Below are positions 16,305 to 25,581 of a DNA stretch of 64,000 bases, piece by piece. Both the position numbers and the translations under genes were made by a program. Origin of the DNA: Paenibacillus sinopodophylli (GTDB lineage: Bacteria > Bacillota > Bacilli > Paenibacillales > Paenibacillaceae); assembly GCF_005930355.1 (NCBI RefSeq), contig NZ_VDBO01000009.1, forward strand, positions 62,001 through 126,000. Direction: 5' to 3'. The notes beneath the pieces were generated by a model that was given only the letters and a program-made list of their open reading frames with translations, searched no databases and had not been told where the DNA came from. Within the stretch, counting starts at the first letter, position 1. Every line of letters starts with the position of its first letter.

Positions 16305-19300
16305 CTACTGAGGTGTGAACGATGTGTGAAGACCTTTCTGCTTCCAAGTGAAAATCGGCAGTAACTCGAATTGCTCAGCAGTCAGCGGCTTGCTGATATA
16401 GTAGCCCTGTACACAATGACAGCCCAGCTCCTTCAGCAAACGCTGCTGCTCTTCCTGCTCGACGCCTTCTGCAATGATTCTCAGATTCAAGCTATTTGAT
16501 ATGAATATGATTGCTTTGACAATGTCGATATCCTGATGCTCGCAAGTCATTTCACTAATAAAAGATTTATCAATCTTGAGCATGTTTAGCGGCAGCTTCC
16601 TTAATACGGACAACGAAGAATACCCTGTGCCGAAGTCATCCATCGACATTTGAATGCCGCATGAAGCAAGCTCCCTAAACATTGCAATCGTTGTGTCCAG
16701 ATCGTCTATGACTGTGCTCTCCGTAATTTCGAAACAAAGATACTGAGGGTCCATCCCAGTCTGCTCTATAATTGTCCGCACCATATCAACAAAGCCTGGC
16801 TGCTTCAGCTGCCTTCCAGAAATATTTACAGATATTTCAAAGGGTTGACATCCATTCTCGCGCCACTTCACGCTTTGCCTGCACGCCTCGGAGATCACCC
16901 ATTCCCCAATCGGTATAATAAGCCCTGTCTCTTCTGCGAGAGGAATAAAGGTCAGCGGAGAAACGATACCATGTTCTGGTGAATCCCATCGTAGCAAAGC
17001 TTCAACGCCGAACAGCTCACCTGTCGCTAGGTCAATCTGAGGCTGATAATACAGCGTAAACTGCTCCTTCGCGATCGCTTCCTTTAGTTCGTTCTCCGTA
17101 TTAATGCGCCACATCGTCTGTTCTATCATCAGCGGAGAGAAAATTTCATAATCATTTTTCCCGCTTTGCTTCACCTTGTACATGGCAATGTCGGCTTTTT
17201 TGATCAGCGTATCGGGGTCCGCTCCATCAATTGGAAAGATACTGATGCCTGCGCTCATCGTGATCGTCAGATTGACACCTTCTCCGAACAGCAGCGTGGA
17301 TAAATGCTTCGATATCGATTTGGCGAACCCTTCTACTTCTTCAAGCACCTTGAACTGGTATAAGATAACGAATTCATCGCCGCCGAAACGAGCGATATGG
17401 TCATTGTGCTTAACAAGTGCTTTCAATCCGTCTGCTACAAGCTGCAGCAGACGATCCCCCATTTGATGGCCGAAGCTGTCATTTATTTTTTTGAAATGAT
17501 CCAGATCCATCACGATGACCGCAAACGACTGCTCGTAGGCCGTCGATGCAAGTGCAATTTCCTCATAGAAGCGGCGCCTGTTCGTAAGGCCTGTGAGCGT
17601 GTCATGATAAGCCAAATAGCGCATTCTATCTTCTGCTTGCTTGCGCTCCGTGATGTCTCTGACCGAGCCCACCATTCGAAGCGCGACACCGCTCTCGTCA
17701 CGAACCGCTTCTCCAGACACGACTACCCATACATATTGCCCAGACTGCTTGCGAAGTCTAGCATCGACCATGAAAGCCTTCCCCAGCTCCAGATGTGCTT
17801 TAAGCGCGGCTAGATAGCCAGCCAAATCATCTGCATGCAGCAGCGCCTCGAAGCGGCAAGCCTCCGTGCTCTGCAGCAGATCATAGAAGCGCTGATTCCA
17901 AGCGATACCTCCGCTTCGCAAATCCAGTTCCCAAATACCGTCGTTCGAAGTACGCGAAACAATTTCCAATTGCTCTGCAATTTGGCGGTATTGTAGGCTT
18001 TGCTTGCTTACTTCCCCGATGAGTGCCTGCCGGTCGAGCGTATTCGCGATTAAATCCAAGTAATGAACGATTGACATATAATCATTCCAATGTTCAAGCG
18101 TACTCGTCATCGTCGTACCGAAAGCGAGCACACTCCAGTTGTCTGCAACCGTACGGTATGGAATAACATAGGTCATCTCACTATCCTCATGCGGACCCGA
18201 ACCGTCTGTCTGCTCAAACATCGGAAACTGTGTGATGTCGATATGCGCAAGCTCACCTGCAGCATTAGCCTCTAACAGATCAACATCACGGTGAAAGTGA
18301 TGCCACTGGCTGATCTGCAGATTGCTTCCAGGATTGTCCGACTGCTGCCACAATCCTTGACTCGCCCACTGGAAATGCGGGGCAAGAACCCAAGACAAAT
18401 CTTTGAGTCGATCGATACTGTAATTCTGAATAAATTTGTTAAACTCATAATGGACGTTAAGCTGCGTCATCTGTATGCTATCCTTCTCACAGTCCGTCAG
18501 ACGCTGGAGCTTCAGGTCCACTTCATCCTTATTCGTGCAGCCGCAGGATTCCCGGCGCACCAGCGTACAATCAATCATATGCGAGTCGATTCCTGCAACT
18601 GGTTGTTTGATTTGCCCAAGCAACAATTCAACTACTCTTGCGGCAGCCTGCGGGATATGCTGATCGATGCTGGTCATGCTCGGTGAACTCGTTCTTGCCG
18701 AATCGGTATTGTCGAAGCCAATTAGCGCGAAGTCCTCTGGGACACGGCAGCCCAGCTCCGTTAACCGCTCAAGCATGCCGATTGCTGTCATATCCGTGCA
18801 TACAACTGCTGCTTTGAACGGAAAACCCGCATCAGCGATATTTTGAGCTGCGCTCCTGCCGCCCAGCACGCTGAAGTCGCCAGGATTAATAACAAATTCC
18901 GCATGAAAGGGTAAGCCTAGCTGCTCCAGTCCTTTGATATAGCCCTCATAACGGCGCTTCATATCATCAAGTCCCATATTCCCGACAAAACCAATTTCAA
19001 CATGTCCATGCTCGTATAAATGTTTCATGGCATCCATTATGCCGCCTTCATTATTGCAAACAACCATCTGCCCGTTAACCTCCAGCGAGGTCATATCCTT
19101 GGCGATGGTTATGATAGGTTTCTTCCATTTACTGCTAAGCTGCTTGATATAATCGTCCGGTACAGCGTTGTTAAGAATAATCCAACCATCGACATGGTCT
19201 AGCGCAATCGGACTATTGAAGGGCTTTCCAGCCGTTCGTATTGCAATGAGGCGGGTATCGAATTGATGAGCAGCCTTTTGGATTCCGTTTATAATATCAC

Positions 19301-19358
19301 CAAGGTAGTTGCCGCCCAAGAAGGGCGTTAGTAAGCCAATTGTTGGTTTACGTTGCAT
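16305..19358 (-). CDS. LacI-like sensor-PAS-GGDEF-EAL protein (cyclic-di-GMP turnover)
   Basis: A 1017-residue protein with no signal peptide or membrane helix. Residues 1-300 are a LacI/GalR-type periplasmic-binding fold (PTIGLLTPFLGGNYLGDIINGI, VCTDMTAIGMLERL, ALIGFDNTD), lacking the LacI DNA-binding helices. Residues 300-460 are unassigned with a Cys pair (SCGC). A PAS domain spans about 465-590, GGDEF 659-663 within RFGGDEF, and EAL 786-788 within GVEALLRW. Both catalytic motifs look intact, so it may make or degrade c-di-GMP according to a cytoplasmic ligand. The start at 19358 has AAGGGAG upstream. Confidence 0.88.
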   Translation of the reverse strand: MQRKPTIGLLTPFLGGNYLGDIINGIQKAAHQFDTRLIAIRTAGKPFNSPIALDHVDGWIILNNAVPDDYIKQLSSKWKKPIITIAKDMTSLEVNGQMVVCNNEGGIMDAMKHLYEHGHVEIGFVGNMGLDDMKRRYEGYIKGLEQLGLPFHAEFVINPGDFSVLGGRSAAQNIADAGFPFKAAVVCTDMTAIGMLERLTELGCRVPEDFALIGFDNTDSARTSSPSMTSIDQHIPQAAARVVELLLGQIKQPVAGIDSHMIDCTLVRRESCGCTNKDEVDLKLQRLTDCEKDSIQMTQLNVHYEFNKFIQNYSIDRLKDLSWVLAPHFQWASQGLWQQSDNPGSNLQISQWHHFHRDVDLLEANAAGELAHIDITQFPMFEQTDGSGPHEDSEMTYVIPYRTVADNWSVLAFGTTMTSTLEHWNDYMSIVHYLDLIANTLDRQALIGEVSKQSLQYRQIAEQLEIVSRTSNDGIWELDLRSGGIAWNQRFYDLLQSTEACRFEALLHADDLAGYLAALKAHLELGKAFMVDARLRKQSGQYVWVVVSGEAVRDESGVALRMVGSVRDITERKQAEDRMRYLAYHDTLTGLTNRRRFYEEIALASTAYEQSFAVIVMDLDHFKKINDSFGHQMGDRLLQLVADGLKALVKHNDHIARFGGDEFVILYQFKVLEEVEGFAKSISKHLSTLLFGEGVNLTITMSAGISIFPIDGADPDTLIKKADIAMYKVKQSGKNDYEIFSPLMIEQTMWRINTENELKEAIAKEQFTLYYQPQIDLATGELFGVEALLRWDSPEHGIVSPLTFIPLAEETGLIIPIGEWVISEACRQSVKWRENGCQPFEISVNISGRQLKQPGFVDMVRTIIEQTGMDPQYLCFEITESTVIDDLDTTIAMFRELASCGIQMSMDDFGTGYSSLSVLRKLPLNMLKIDKSFISEMTCEHQDIDIVKAIIFISNSLNLRIIAEGVEQEEQQRLLKELGCHCVQGYYISKPLTAEQFELLPIFTWKQKGLHTSFTPQ

Positions 19359-19484
19359 AGGAAACAGCTCCCTTATGTATTCGAAGGATTGTATTCGAAT
19401 CATATCATTTCGACAATGAAAGCGATACCATCTAATCGAAATATGTAGAAGAAAGCTGCTCATTATTTGTAAGTTAATCCCTTA

Positions 19485-21116
19485 TTAACGCGAATAATGC
19501 GAAAAATCAACTTCTTCGTCATTAATTTTTCTTTCGATAACGCCGTTGTGATCGACATATAGCTTGAGCTCTGCCTCGTCACTAGTTATATACCGCACGC
19601 CCAGCTTCTCATCAGTCGCCCATTCAGGCTTTCTGCTCCTAGCCGCTGCAGCAAATGCTTCGAAGTCTGCTAGTCCGTATCGCTGCGCATCCTCCGTACT
19701 GATCACCTCCATAATAACGCCGTTGCGTACTCCTCTGCTTATCGCGCACAGTCGGTCGGGCAGCTGTTCAGTCTCGAAAGACTGAAGGAGATGAACAGCG
19801 AAATACACATGCTTAGACTTACCAAGCAGCAGCCGGGGCTCTTGCAGCCATTCGTTTGCCGGCAATATTCCAATTATAGAATCCTTGGCGCCTTCCGGTA
19901 TAGCGTACAGGGCAACGATCGTATTCTTGTGGAACAACACTTCTGAATGCTCCGTATGATGCCTTGGATCCTCGCCTGCATTCGTATCGGAAGGATGAAA
20001 GAAATAGGCTTGATTCACGCCTGCTTGATGATCAAGCGGCAGCGAAACATCCCAGCGATGCTGCTCATTATCAAACTCGGCATGCCGCTCCCACATTCCC
20101 CCTGCTGCGAAATCCTTTGTTACATACACATAACTGTGCAGCTCAGCAGCAGCTTCGTCAGATTGCTTCGTTATAAGCTTTCGGACTTCTGTCGGCTCGT
20201 TCCGGTTCCTTGCATGATTGCGTGTGTCCAATGAAGCTTCATACAATAGGAAACCTGCATATTCGGTACGCGGCATCGTCTTAGGAAGTTCGAAATCACC
20301 GAACTGCACATAGTCGTGCAGAACATTGCTATCAAGTGGAATATCATGTCGCTGCGCTCGGCAGTGAGCACCGACGAAAGCTCCTTTTAAGTAAAAGGTT
20401 GACCGCTCCTGCCATAGAAAATCAAGCATGTCTGCAAGCTCTTTCTTAACGCCAACATCCTTTATGAGCTGCCAAGCGCATGTAAAGGCTTGCACCCAAT
20501 GCCAGAACCAAGGCAAGCTATTGTATTCAGCCATGCCTTGCTGGCGCACATGAGCCAGTGTAAGCTTGAGATTTTGGCGGCCATCCTCCAGAAGCGCGCT
20601 ATCATCGAACCGCTGCCCGAATATCAACTTAGCTGACGTATATTTGGCATCATGATGGCCGAATACATTAGTCTGCTTATAGAATCCGCTTTGGTAAGCA
20701 CAGGTTAACGCAGTATCGAATGCTTGCAAAAGCGACGTGCTCAGCTTTGAGCGGTACCTGTCTGCAAAATATACCATCAGGCTTCCCATCAGCTCAACGG
20801 GCAGCGGGTTCGGAGCAGCCTCGCGGGGCTGCTTGCCTAGGTTTAGCGGCCAATGGCCGAAGGTGGCGCTGTCTGGCTTCTGATCCTGAAGTTCGAGTAC
20901 TGCAAGCAGCACAGCTTCCGCTGCTTCCTTCGCATCCTCCGCGTCGAATGGCAATGGCTCAGTCTGATCCGCAGCAGCCGCGAACAGGTAAGAGGCATAA
21001 TAAAAATTATCACGGATATCATGGTGAAACCACAGGCCGCTTTCAAGCAGAGGCAGCTTCTGCGCAGCAATAGCAATATTGAGAACGATTTCATTTTGCC
21101 TAGCACTAAAGCTCAT
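19485..21116 (-). CDS. Unknown 543-residue protein, probably carbohydrate-related
   Basis: I do not recognise the family. It is soluble and rich in aromatic residues and His (WFHHDIRDNFYYA, LPWFWHWVQAF, FFHPSDTNAGEDPRHHTEH). The N-terminal 270 residues look all-helical, as in alpha/alpha-toroid lyases and hydrolases, and the rest looks beta-rich, an order seen in heparinase-type polysaccharide lyases. That is shape-based inference only. It is divergent from an SGNH hydrolase across 155 bp holding a LacI-type palindrome, which supports a sugar role. The LacI-like c-di-GMP gene lies downstream. Confidence 0.6.
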   Translation of the reverse strand: MSFSARQNEIVLNIAIAAQKLPLLESGLWFHHDIRDNFYYASYLFAAAADQTEPLPFDAEDAKEAAEAVLLAVLELQDQKPDSATFGHWPLNLGKQPREAAPNPLPVELMGSLMVYFADRYRSKLSTSLLQAFDTALTCAYQSGFYKQTNVFGHHDAKYTSAKLIFGQRFDDSALLEDGRQNLKLTLAHVRQQGMAEYNSLPWFWHWVQAFTCAWQLIKDVGVKKELADMLDFLWQERSTFYLKGAFVGAHCRAQRHDIPLDSNVLHDYVQFGDFELPKTMPRTEYAGFLLYEASLDTRNHARNRNEPTEVRKLITKQSDEAAAELHSYVYVTKDFAAGGMWERHAEFDNEQHRWDVSLPLDHQAGVNQAYFFHPSDTNAGEDPRHHTEHSEVLFHKNTIVALYAIPEGAKDSIIGILPANEWLQEPRLLLGKSKHVYFAVHLLQSFETEQLPDRLCAISRGVRNGVIMEVISTEDAQRYGLADFEAFAAAARSRKPEWATDEKLGVRYITSDEAELKLYVDHNGVIERKINDEEVDFSHYSR

Positions 21117-21219
21117 TATACAAATCTCCCTGCATCGTCTATTTTTCTACTTATCATATCTAATATCATTCGATAGGGAAACCTCTCATTGTTTTCAGAT
21201 TAAAATCATGATAGCTTGT

Positions 21220-21233
21220 AGGAAACGTTTCCT
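21220..21233. promoter_or_regulatory. LacI-type palindromic operator candidate
   Basis: A perfect 14-bp palindrome AGGAAACGTTTCCT with central CG, in the divergent region between the unknown gene and the SGNH hydrolase, 38 bp before the latter's start. A second dyad TCTTCC-AAA-GGAAGA (21233-21247) follows at once. The central AACGTT is typical of LacI-family sites; it departs from cre at four positions. Confidence 0.5.
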
Positions 21234-21271
21234 CTTCCAAAGGAAGAATGAATGCATAGGAGCTGAAGATT

Positions 21272-22438
21272 TTGCTAAAGGATTATGCACCCTTAACCGT
21301 ATTGTCCAGTGCAGCTAACTTTATGTGGAGGCCGGAGAACAAAACGACAATAACCTTCCGTACGTATATTCGGCCGCGGGAATACGGGCCGCTTTCCATT
21401 AAGCTATGGCACAGCAATACGGTCGATTCAACATGGGCTGACGGCTCTGAATCCAAGGCTAACGATCAGGGCGGCCAATGGAGGATTGAACAATGCTTCG
21501 TCGCGGACGGCGGATTGCTGCCTGATGGTCGTACAACTGAGGGGAGTGAGCGTCCTGTTACGTTTGGCGGAGCCGCTTCCCGAAACGTGGAGCCTGGAGA
21601 GCAGTTCTGGAGCGACAGCGTTACGATATCGATACCAGAAGCGCATTTCGTGGCATTTAGCTGGACAATTACAATAGAAGGTCCCGCGAATGGACTGCCT
21701 TACAATACGGAGACCTTGCTTGCCAGCGCCTATGAAGCGGAAGGCAGCTTCGCAGCTCAATCTGAGGGAACGAGCTTCACCCCAGCAGCTAACCGTCAGG
21801 TTCTTCCCTCGCTAATCGTGTATAAGAAGGCCGTGTCGAAGCAGCTCGTGTTTCTCGGAGACTCTATCACGCAGGGAGTTCGCACGGAGAAAGATGAATA
21901 TACGTTCTGGGCTGCCAAAATCGCAGCGGGCTTAGGGACGGATATCGGTGTATGGAATATCGGCAGCGGCTGGGCTCGTACGTATGATTTGGTTAATGAG
22001 AGCGCTTGGCTATATAAGGCTAAGCAGGGCGATGAAGTCGTCATTTGCCTCGGCGTGAACGATGTCGGAACTGCCAATCGCAGCGCAGAGCAATTAATCG
22101 CCGATCTCACCTCAGTTATCGACCAATTGCATGACAGCAGACCGGGCAGAATAATTTGGCTATGTACACTTCCTGCTTTCAATTTCCAAGGCGTACAAGA
22201 GACAGTCTGGCGCACCGTCAACGCCTGGATTCGCAGTACCGCAGCAGTTAAAGTAGCGGGGGTATTCGATATTGCACAGGTTCTTGGCCAACCACAACCC
22301 AATGACCAGCTGCTGCAAATCGACTATATGAGCCCGAACAATGATCCTCATCCGAACGGGCTGGCGGGTATTGCTGTTGCTGATGCTTTTCTAGCCTGGT
22401 ACAAGAACCAGAGTAGTCAACTCGGCACTTCAAACTAG
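21272..22438 (+). CDS. SGNH/GDSL-family hydrolase (likely carbohydrate esterase)
   Basis: A 388-residue esterase without a signal peptide. Residues 1-180 form a beta-rich accessory domain. The SGNH domain follows with block I FLGDSITQG (nucleophile S198), the conserved Gly region, GVND as block III, and DPHPNG with D358 and H360 of the triad. Two-domain proteins of this kind remove acetyl groups from polysaccharides, which is family knowledge rather than visible here. The start is TTG with AGGAG 9 nt upstream. It ends at a strong terminator. Confidence 0.82.
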   Translation: MLKDYAPLTVLSSAANFMWRPENKTTITFRTYIRPREYGPLSIKLWHSNTVDSTWADGSESKANDQGGQWRIEQCFVADGGLLPDGRTTEGSERPVTFGGAASRNVEPGEQFWSDSVTISIPEAHFVAFSWTITIEGPANGLPYNTETLLASAYEAEGSFAAQSEGTSFTPAANRQVLPSLIVYKKAVSKQLVFLGDSITQGVRTEKDEYTFWAAKIAAGLGTDIGVWNIGSGWARTYDLVNESAWLYKAKQGDEVVICLGVNDVGTANRSAEQLIADLTSVIDQLHDSRPGRIIWLCTLPAFNFQGVQETVWRTVNAWIRSTAAVKVAGVFDIAQVLGQPQPNDQLLQIDYMSPNNDPHPNGLAGIAVADAFLAWYKNQSSQLGTSN

Positions 22439-22470
22439 AACATATACGCACAGCACGCGCTTCAATAGAC

Positions 22471-22522
22471 AAGAAGGCTGTCTCTCTCAGGTGGTAAACC
22501 CTCGGAGACAGCCTTCTTTATT
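22471..22522 (+). terminator. Terminator after the SGNH hydrolase
   Basis: 14-bp perfect stem (22471-22484 with 22505-22518), 20-nt loop, then TATTTGA on the plus strand. Confidence 0.75.
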
Positions 22523-22529
22523 TGATAGC

Positions 22530-22874
22530 TTACCCCTCTGCTTGCGCCAGCTTCACGAGCAGATGGGACAGCTTATGCTGCTCCGCCTCATTCCCGACCT
22601 TCCAAAGCTCTTGTAGCAGCTTCTCTTCTCGGTTACGCGGCTCCTCATGCTTCGCGAGATATCCTGCAACCTTCTGCGCGACCAAAGCCAGTTGTTCCTC
22701 ATTTAAGCCGATATTCTCGGCTAGCTCAATTCGTTTGGCGAGATAGCCTTTGAATTGTTCAAAGTTTTGCAATATCTCTTCCTTTTGATCCGAGTCTAGC
22801 CGATCCAATGCTTGATCGATTCTCCCGATCTTAAGCTCTCCATCTTTATCCACAACATGGTTGATTTCTGACAT
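22530..22874 (-). CDS. DUF3243 family protein (YmfJ-like)
   Basis: A 114-residue soluble helical protein. The core NFEQFKGYLAKRI...VAQKVAGYLAKHEEPRNREEKLLQELWKVGNEAEQHKLSHLLVKL, of which I quote the pattern in parts, matches the DUF3243/YmfJ family of spore-formers, function unknown. It carries about 35 extra N-terminal residues relative to YmfJ. AAGGAGGAAGCTAT precedes the ATG. Neighbours give no clue; it is monocistronic. Confidence 0.75.
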   Translation of the reverse strand: MSEINHVVDKDGELKIGRIDQALDRLDSDQKEEILQNFEQFKGYLAKRIELAENIGLNEEQLALVAQKVAGYLAKHEEPRNREEKLLQELWKVGNEAEQHKLSHLLVKLAQAEG

Positions 22875-23090
22875 ATAGCTTCCTCCTTGTATGGTACATA
22901 TGGTGTCGGTCTATTTTACCCTTTCAAGGGAAGGATCAAACATGTTTTGGCGAATAGCTGCTATTTCTATTAGATGCCGCAACAACGACGAGCAGCAGCG
23001 TAATTAAACGAGACCGTAAGGAGTTAAGCGAAACTATCGCATTAATATATGATGACAAACTTGTTGCGCTCCCTTACTCACCCTCTCTAT

Positions 23091-23477
23091 TCATATTCTC
23101 CGTTTATGCAGCAGCAATCCGTCTATCCCATACGCAATGCCGATCCCAACTGTATAACGAATCAAATCAACCGTCAAAAAACCGCTGCCGAGTACTAAAG
23201 CACCCCATGTCGTTCCACGAATCACCTGTATCCACTCAGCTTGATATAGCTGGCTGAACTCAATACCGAAACAAAAGAGGAAGCTGAGCAGCACAGAAAC
23301 TCGCAGCCTTACTGAAGCCCCAAGCATGCGAATGCCGAAATAAACCATGCTCGCCCAAAGCGTATCACCCATCTGCACTGCAACGAATTCAGGAAGCCGC
23401 TCGGCGTAATGCCTCGAGCTATAACCTAGCAGCATCGCGGACAGTGTAGCTATCAGATACTTTATTTTTGCATTCAC
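23091..23477 (-). CDS. DUF2809 family membrane protein
   Basis: A 128-residue integral membrane protein with about four helices. The N-terminal pattern LGYSSRHYAERLP...GDTLWASMVYFGIR is typical of DUF2809, an uncharacterised family. Function unknown. The 216 bp between it and the DUF3243 gene hold no feature I can name. Confidence 0.65.
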   Translation of the reverse strand: MNAKIKYLIATLSAMLLGYSSRHYAERLPEFVAVQMGDTLWASMVYFGIRMLGASVRLRVSVLLSFLFCFGIEFSQLYQAEWIQVIRGTTWGALVLGSGFLTVDLIRYTVGIGIAYGIDGLLLHKRRI

Positions 23478-23530
23478 GTCATATAAAACCTCCTTGCAGG
23501 CAGCTCTTCAATCGATTTAACCAGCAATAA

Positions 23531-23569
23531 AAAAACTGTCCCGCTCCGATGGCTCGGTCGCTGGACAGT
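23531..23569 (-). terminator. Terminator of nadE
   Basis: Arms ACTGTCC (23535-23541) and GGACAGT (23563-23569) with an inner CCGA/TCGG stem, followed on the minus strand by TTTTTTTATT. It lies 31 bp beyond the nadE stop. Confidence 0.8.
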
Positions 23570-23600
23570 CTATTTGGCACAATACGTCAAACCAGAAACA

Positions 23601-24410
23601 TTAAATGCCTGGAATCGGTGAGCGCTTGTGCTCGGTTTTCAAATATTGTTTCTCAAGCTTCTCACGTGCTTCCACGCTGATTTCTTTGCCTTCGAGATAA
23701 TCACTATTGTCGCCATAAGTGATGCCAAGCTCATCCTCGTCGGTTTGTCCATCCCACAGGCCAGCCGTCGGAGCTTTGTCGAGCACGCTTTGCGGTACGC
23801 CAATATGCGAAGCCAATTGACGAACCTGACGCTTATTAAGCGTGCTAAGCGGCGTCACATCCACAGCGCCATCGCCCCATTTGGTGTAGAAGCCTGTAAC
23901 AGCTTCAGAAGCATGATCCGTGCCGACCACAAGCAGATTGAGGTCGAACGCAAGCGCGTATTGCATAACCATACGTGTTCTTGCTTTCACATTCCCTTTG
24001 CCGCCCCGGCTCAAATGACGAGGAATACCGAGCGACTTGAAGCTATGTTCCACTTCGATCGCAATCTCATCCACCGCTTCCGCGATATTCGTCTCTGCAC
24101 GGTGCTTCAACTGAAATGCTTCTGCAACAGCGTAGCTGTCAGCAATATCGGATTGGTCGCCGTAAGGCTGGAATACGCCGAGTGTCATAAATTCGCGTCC
24201 CGTTTCGGCGCTGAGCTCATCCGTTGCCTGCTTGCACAGACCCGCGGCTACCGCGCTGTCAATTCCTCCGCTAATCGCGATCAACAAACCAGTTGTTCCG
24301 GACTGCGTCACATATTGCTTCAAGAAATCAACGCGTGAACGAATTTCAACGACGGGATCAATTTCCGGCTTAACGCCCAGTCTCTTAATAATTTCTTGTT
24401 GTAAGCTCAT
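23601..24410 (-). CDS. nadE: NH3-dependent NAD+ synthetase
   Basis: A 269-residue enzyme that amidates nicotinate adenine dinucleotide with ATP and ammonia, the last step of NAD synthesis. The ATP pyrophosphatase P-loop SGGIDS is at 47-52, and GTDHASEAVTGFYTKWGD and the C-terminal HKRSPI are family hallmarks. No glutaminase domain, so it uses free ammonia. ATG at 24410 is preferred over the in-frame GTG at 24416, because AGGA is then 8-9 nt away. It starts 15 nt after the bacilliredoxin stop; the two genes form an operon. Confidence 0.93.
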   Translation of the reverse strand: MSLQQEIIKRLGVKPEIDPVVEIRSRVDFLKQYVTQSGTTGLLIAISGGIDSAVAAGLCKQATDELSAETGREFMTLGVFQPYGDQSDIADSYAVAEAFQLKHRAETNIAEAVDEIAIEVEHSFKSLGIPRHLSRGGKGNVKARTRMVMQYALAFDLNLLVVGTDHASEAVTGFYTKWGDGAVDVTPLSTLNKRQVRQLASHIGVPQSVLDKAPTAGLWDGQTDEDELGITYGDNSDYLEGKEISVEAREKLEKQYLKTEHKRSPIPGI

Positions 24411-24425
24411 AGTCACCGTCCTAGA

Positions 24426-24860
24426 TTAGCGGCAGAACCGATCGAAAGCGTCCGATAGATCAGCTGAAATGTCAGCTGCAGAACGGTTCTCGATCTGGTG
24501 GCGCTCAATAAAGTGTACTAGCTCTCCGTCTTTGAACAAAGCAATCGATGGGGAAGAAGGCGGGTACGGCGCGAAATACTCACGAGCCTTTGCCGTTGCT
24601 TCTTTATCTTGCCCTGCGAATACCGTGAACAAATGATCCGGTGTAATATCATGCTGAAGCGCGTCGGCAACTCCTGGACGGCATTGACCAGCTGCACAGC
24701 CGCAAACCGAGTTGATAACCACGAGTGCCGTGCCTTTCGCGTTTGGCAATTTCTCTTCTACCTCTTCAGGTGTGCGCAGCTCCTGAATACCAATGCGAGT
24801 AAGATCGTCCCGCATAGGTTGCACCATATCTAACATGTATCGCTCGAATGACATCGACAT
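24426..24860 (-). CDS. BrxA/BrxB family bacilliredoxin
   Basis: A 144-residue thioredoxin-like protein (YphP/YqiW family) that removes bacillithiol from mixed disulfides on proteins. The atypical CGC active site lies at residues 53-55 in NSVCGCAAG, with a further C60. Length and the SPSIALFKDGELVHFIERH strand match the family. AAGGAGTGTGTTTCG precedes the ATG. Cotranscribed with nadE, a plausible redox link. BrxA and BrxB cannot be told apart by eye. Confidence 0.9.
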   Translation of the reverse strand: MSMSFERYMLDMVQPMRDDLTRIGIQELRTPEEVEEKLPNAKGTALVVINSVCGCAAGQCRPGVADALQHDITPDHLFTVFAGQDKEATAKAREYFAPYPPSSPSIALFKDGELVHFIERHQIENRSAADISADLSDAFDRFCR

Positions 24861-24927
24861 CGAAACACACTCCTTTAATTACTTTATTTTAGCTACTATT
24901 ATACCTTCCGTAGTCAAAATAAAGCAA

Positions 24928-24947
24928 CCGAAGCGCGTTCGCTTCGG
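24928..24947 (-). terminator. Terminator of the DUF3905 gene
   Basis: 8-bp perfect stem CCGAAGCG/CGCTTCGG with a CGTT loop. Minus-strand tail is TTGCTTTATTTT. Confidence 0.65.
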
Positions 24948-24962
24948 CTGTACTTTTTCTGA

Positions 24963-25325
24963 TTAATCATGAGGCTCATCCATGCCGTATGCTGCATTCT
25001 TGTCTGGGTGAGACCAGTTGCCCTCCTGCGGCGGCAAGCCTTCCTCGAATATCTCACGGTTCTCGGTCGTTGTGAAACCAATATCCTTGAAAGGATGAAC
25101 CCATTCATCACCTGCCATAACGGCAGGGTCGGTATCTACGGTCCATTGCGACAAAGGCGAGTCAGGAGATTCATATTGATGATCACCTATGACGATGCCA
25201 TGCTGATTCACGAATGGCGCACGGCTGCCGCGGCCTTCACGAAACGCTGGAAGAAATGCAATTTCGAACGGATCTAGCGCCGGATCATCTGTATGCAAGC
25301 TCTTTTCTTGCTCGCGATCAGTCAT
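24963..25325 (-). CDS. DUF3905-like protein
   Basis: A 120-residue acidic soluble protein. The segment GIVIGDHQYESPDSPLSQW, then DTDPAVMAGDEWVHPFKDIGF and ENRE, fits my memory of DUF3905, a family of spore-forming Bacillales with no known role. AAGGCGG is upstream of the ATG. It lies 15 nt after a 46-residue gene, and a sensor kinase of sporulation type is upstream of both, which may or may not be meaningful. Confidence 0.65.
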   Translation of the reverse strand: MTDREQEKSLHTDDPALDPFEIAFLPAFREGRGSRAPFVNQHGIVIGDHQYESPDSPLSQWTVDTDPAVMAGDEWVHPFKDIGFTTTENREIFEEGLPPQEGNWSHPDKNAAYGMDEPHD

Positions 25326-25340
25326 TTATCCGTCACCGCC

Positions 25341-25481
25341 TTATACGGAAGGACGATTAGGTCCATCCAGCTTCTTGTCGAACTCAGCAGCCTCCGGCTG
25401 CGTGTTTGTGCCAGACGTGTTCTGTGCGTCCTGCTTAGCTTGTTCAGCCGAACGTCCCTTTACTTCCTCATGCTGTGTCAA
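25341..25481 (-). CDS. 46-residue hydrophilic small protein
   Basis: A short gene starting at TTG with AAGGAGG 8 nt upstream, a near-ideal site that rules out the longer frame to 25535. The product begins MTQHEEVKGRSAEQAKQD and ends KKLDGPNRPSV: charged, Gln- and Asn-rich, probably disordered, like many small spore or stress proteins. No family recognised. It forms a pair with the DUF3905 gene 15 nt downstream. Confidence 0.6.
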   Translation of the reverse strand: MTQHEEVKGRSAEQAKQDAQNTSGTNTQPEAAEFDKKLDGPNRPSV

Positions 25482-25581
25482 CGCGAGCGCCTCCTTCCTA
25501 TGTGAATCTAACCGCTTTAAACGGTTATCTTTCAAAGGTAGTATGCGCAGTAAAAGCTTTCTTATCAGAGACTCATTCCGC

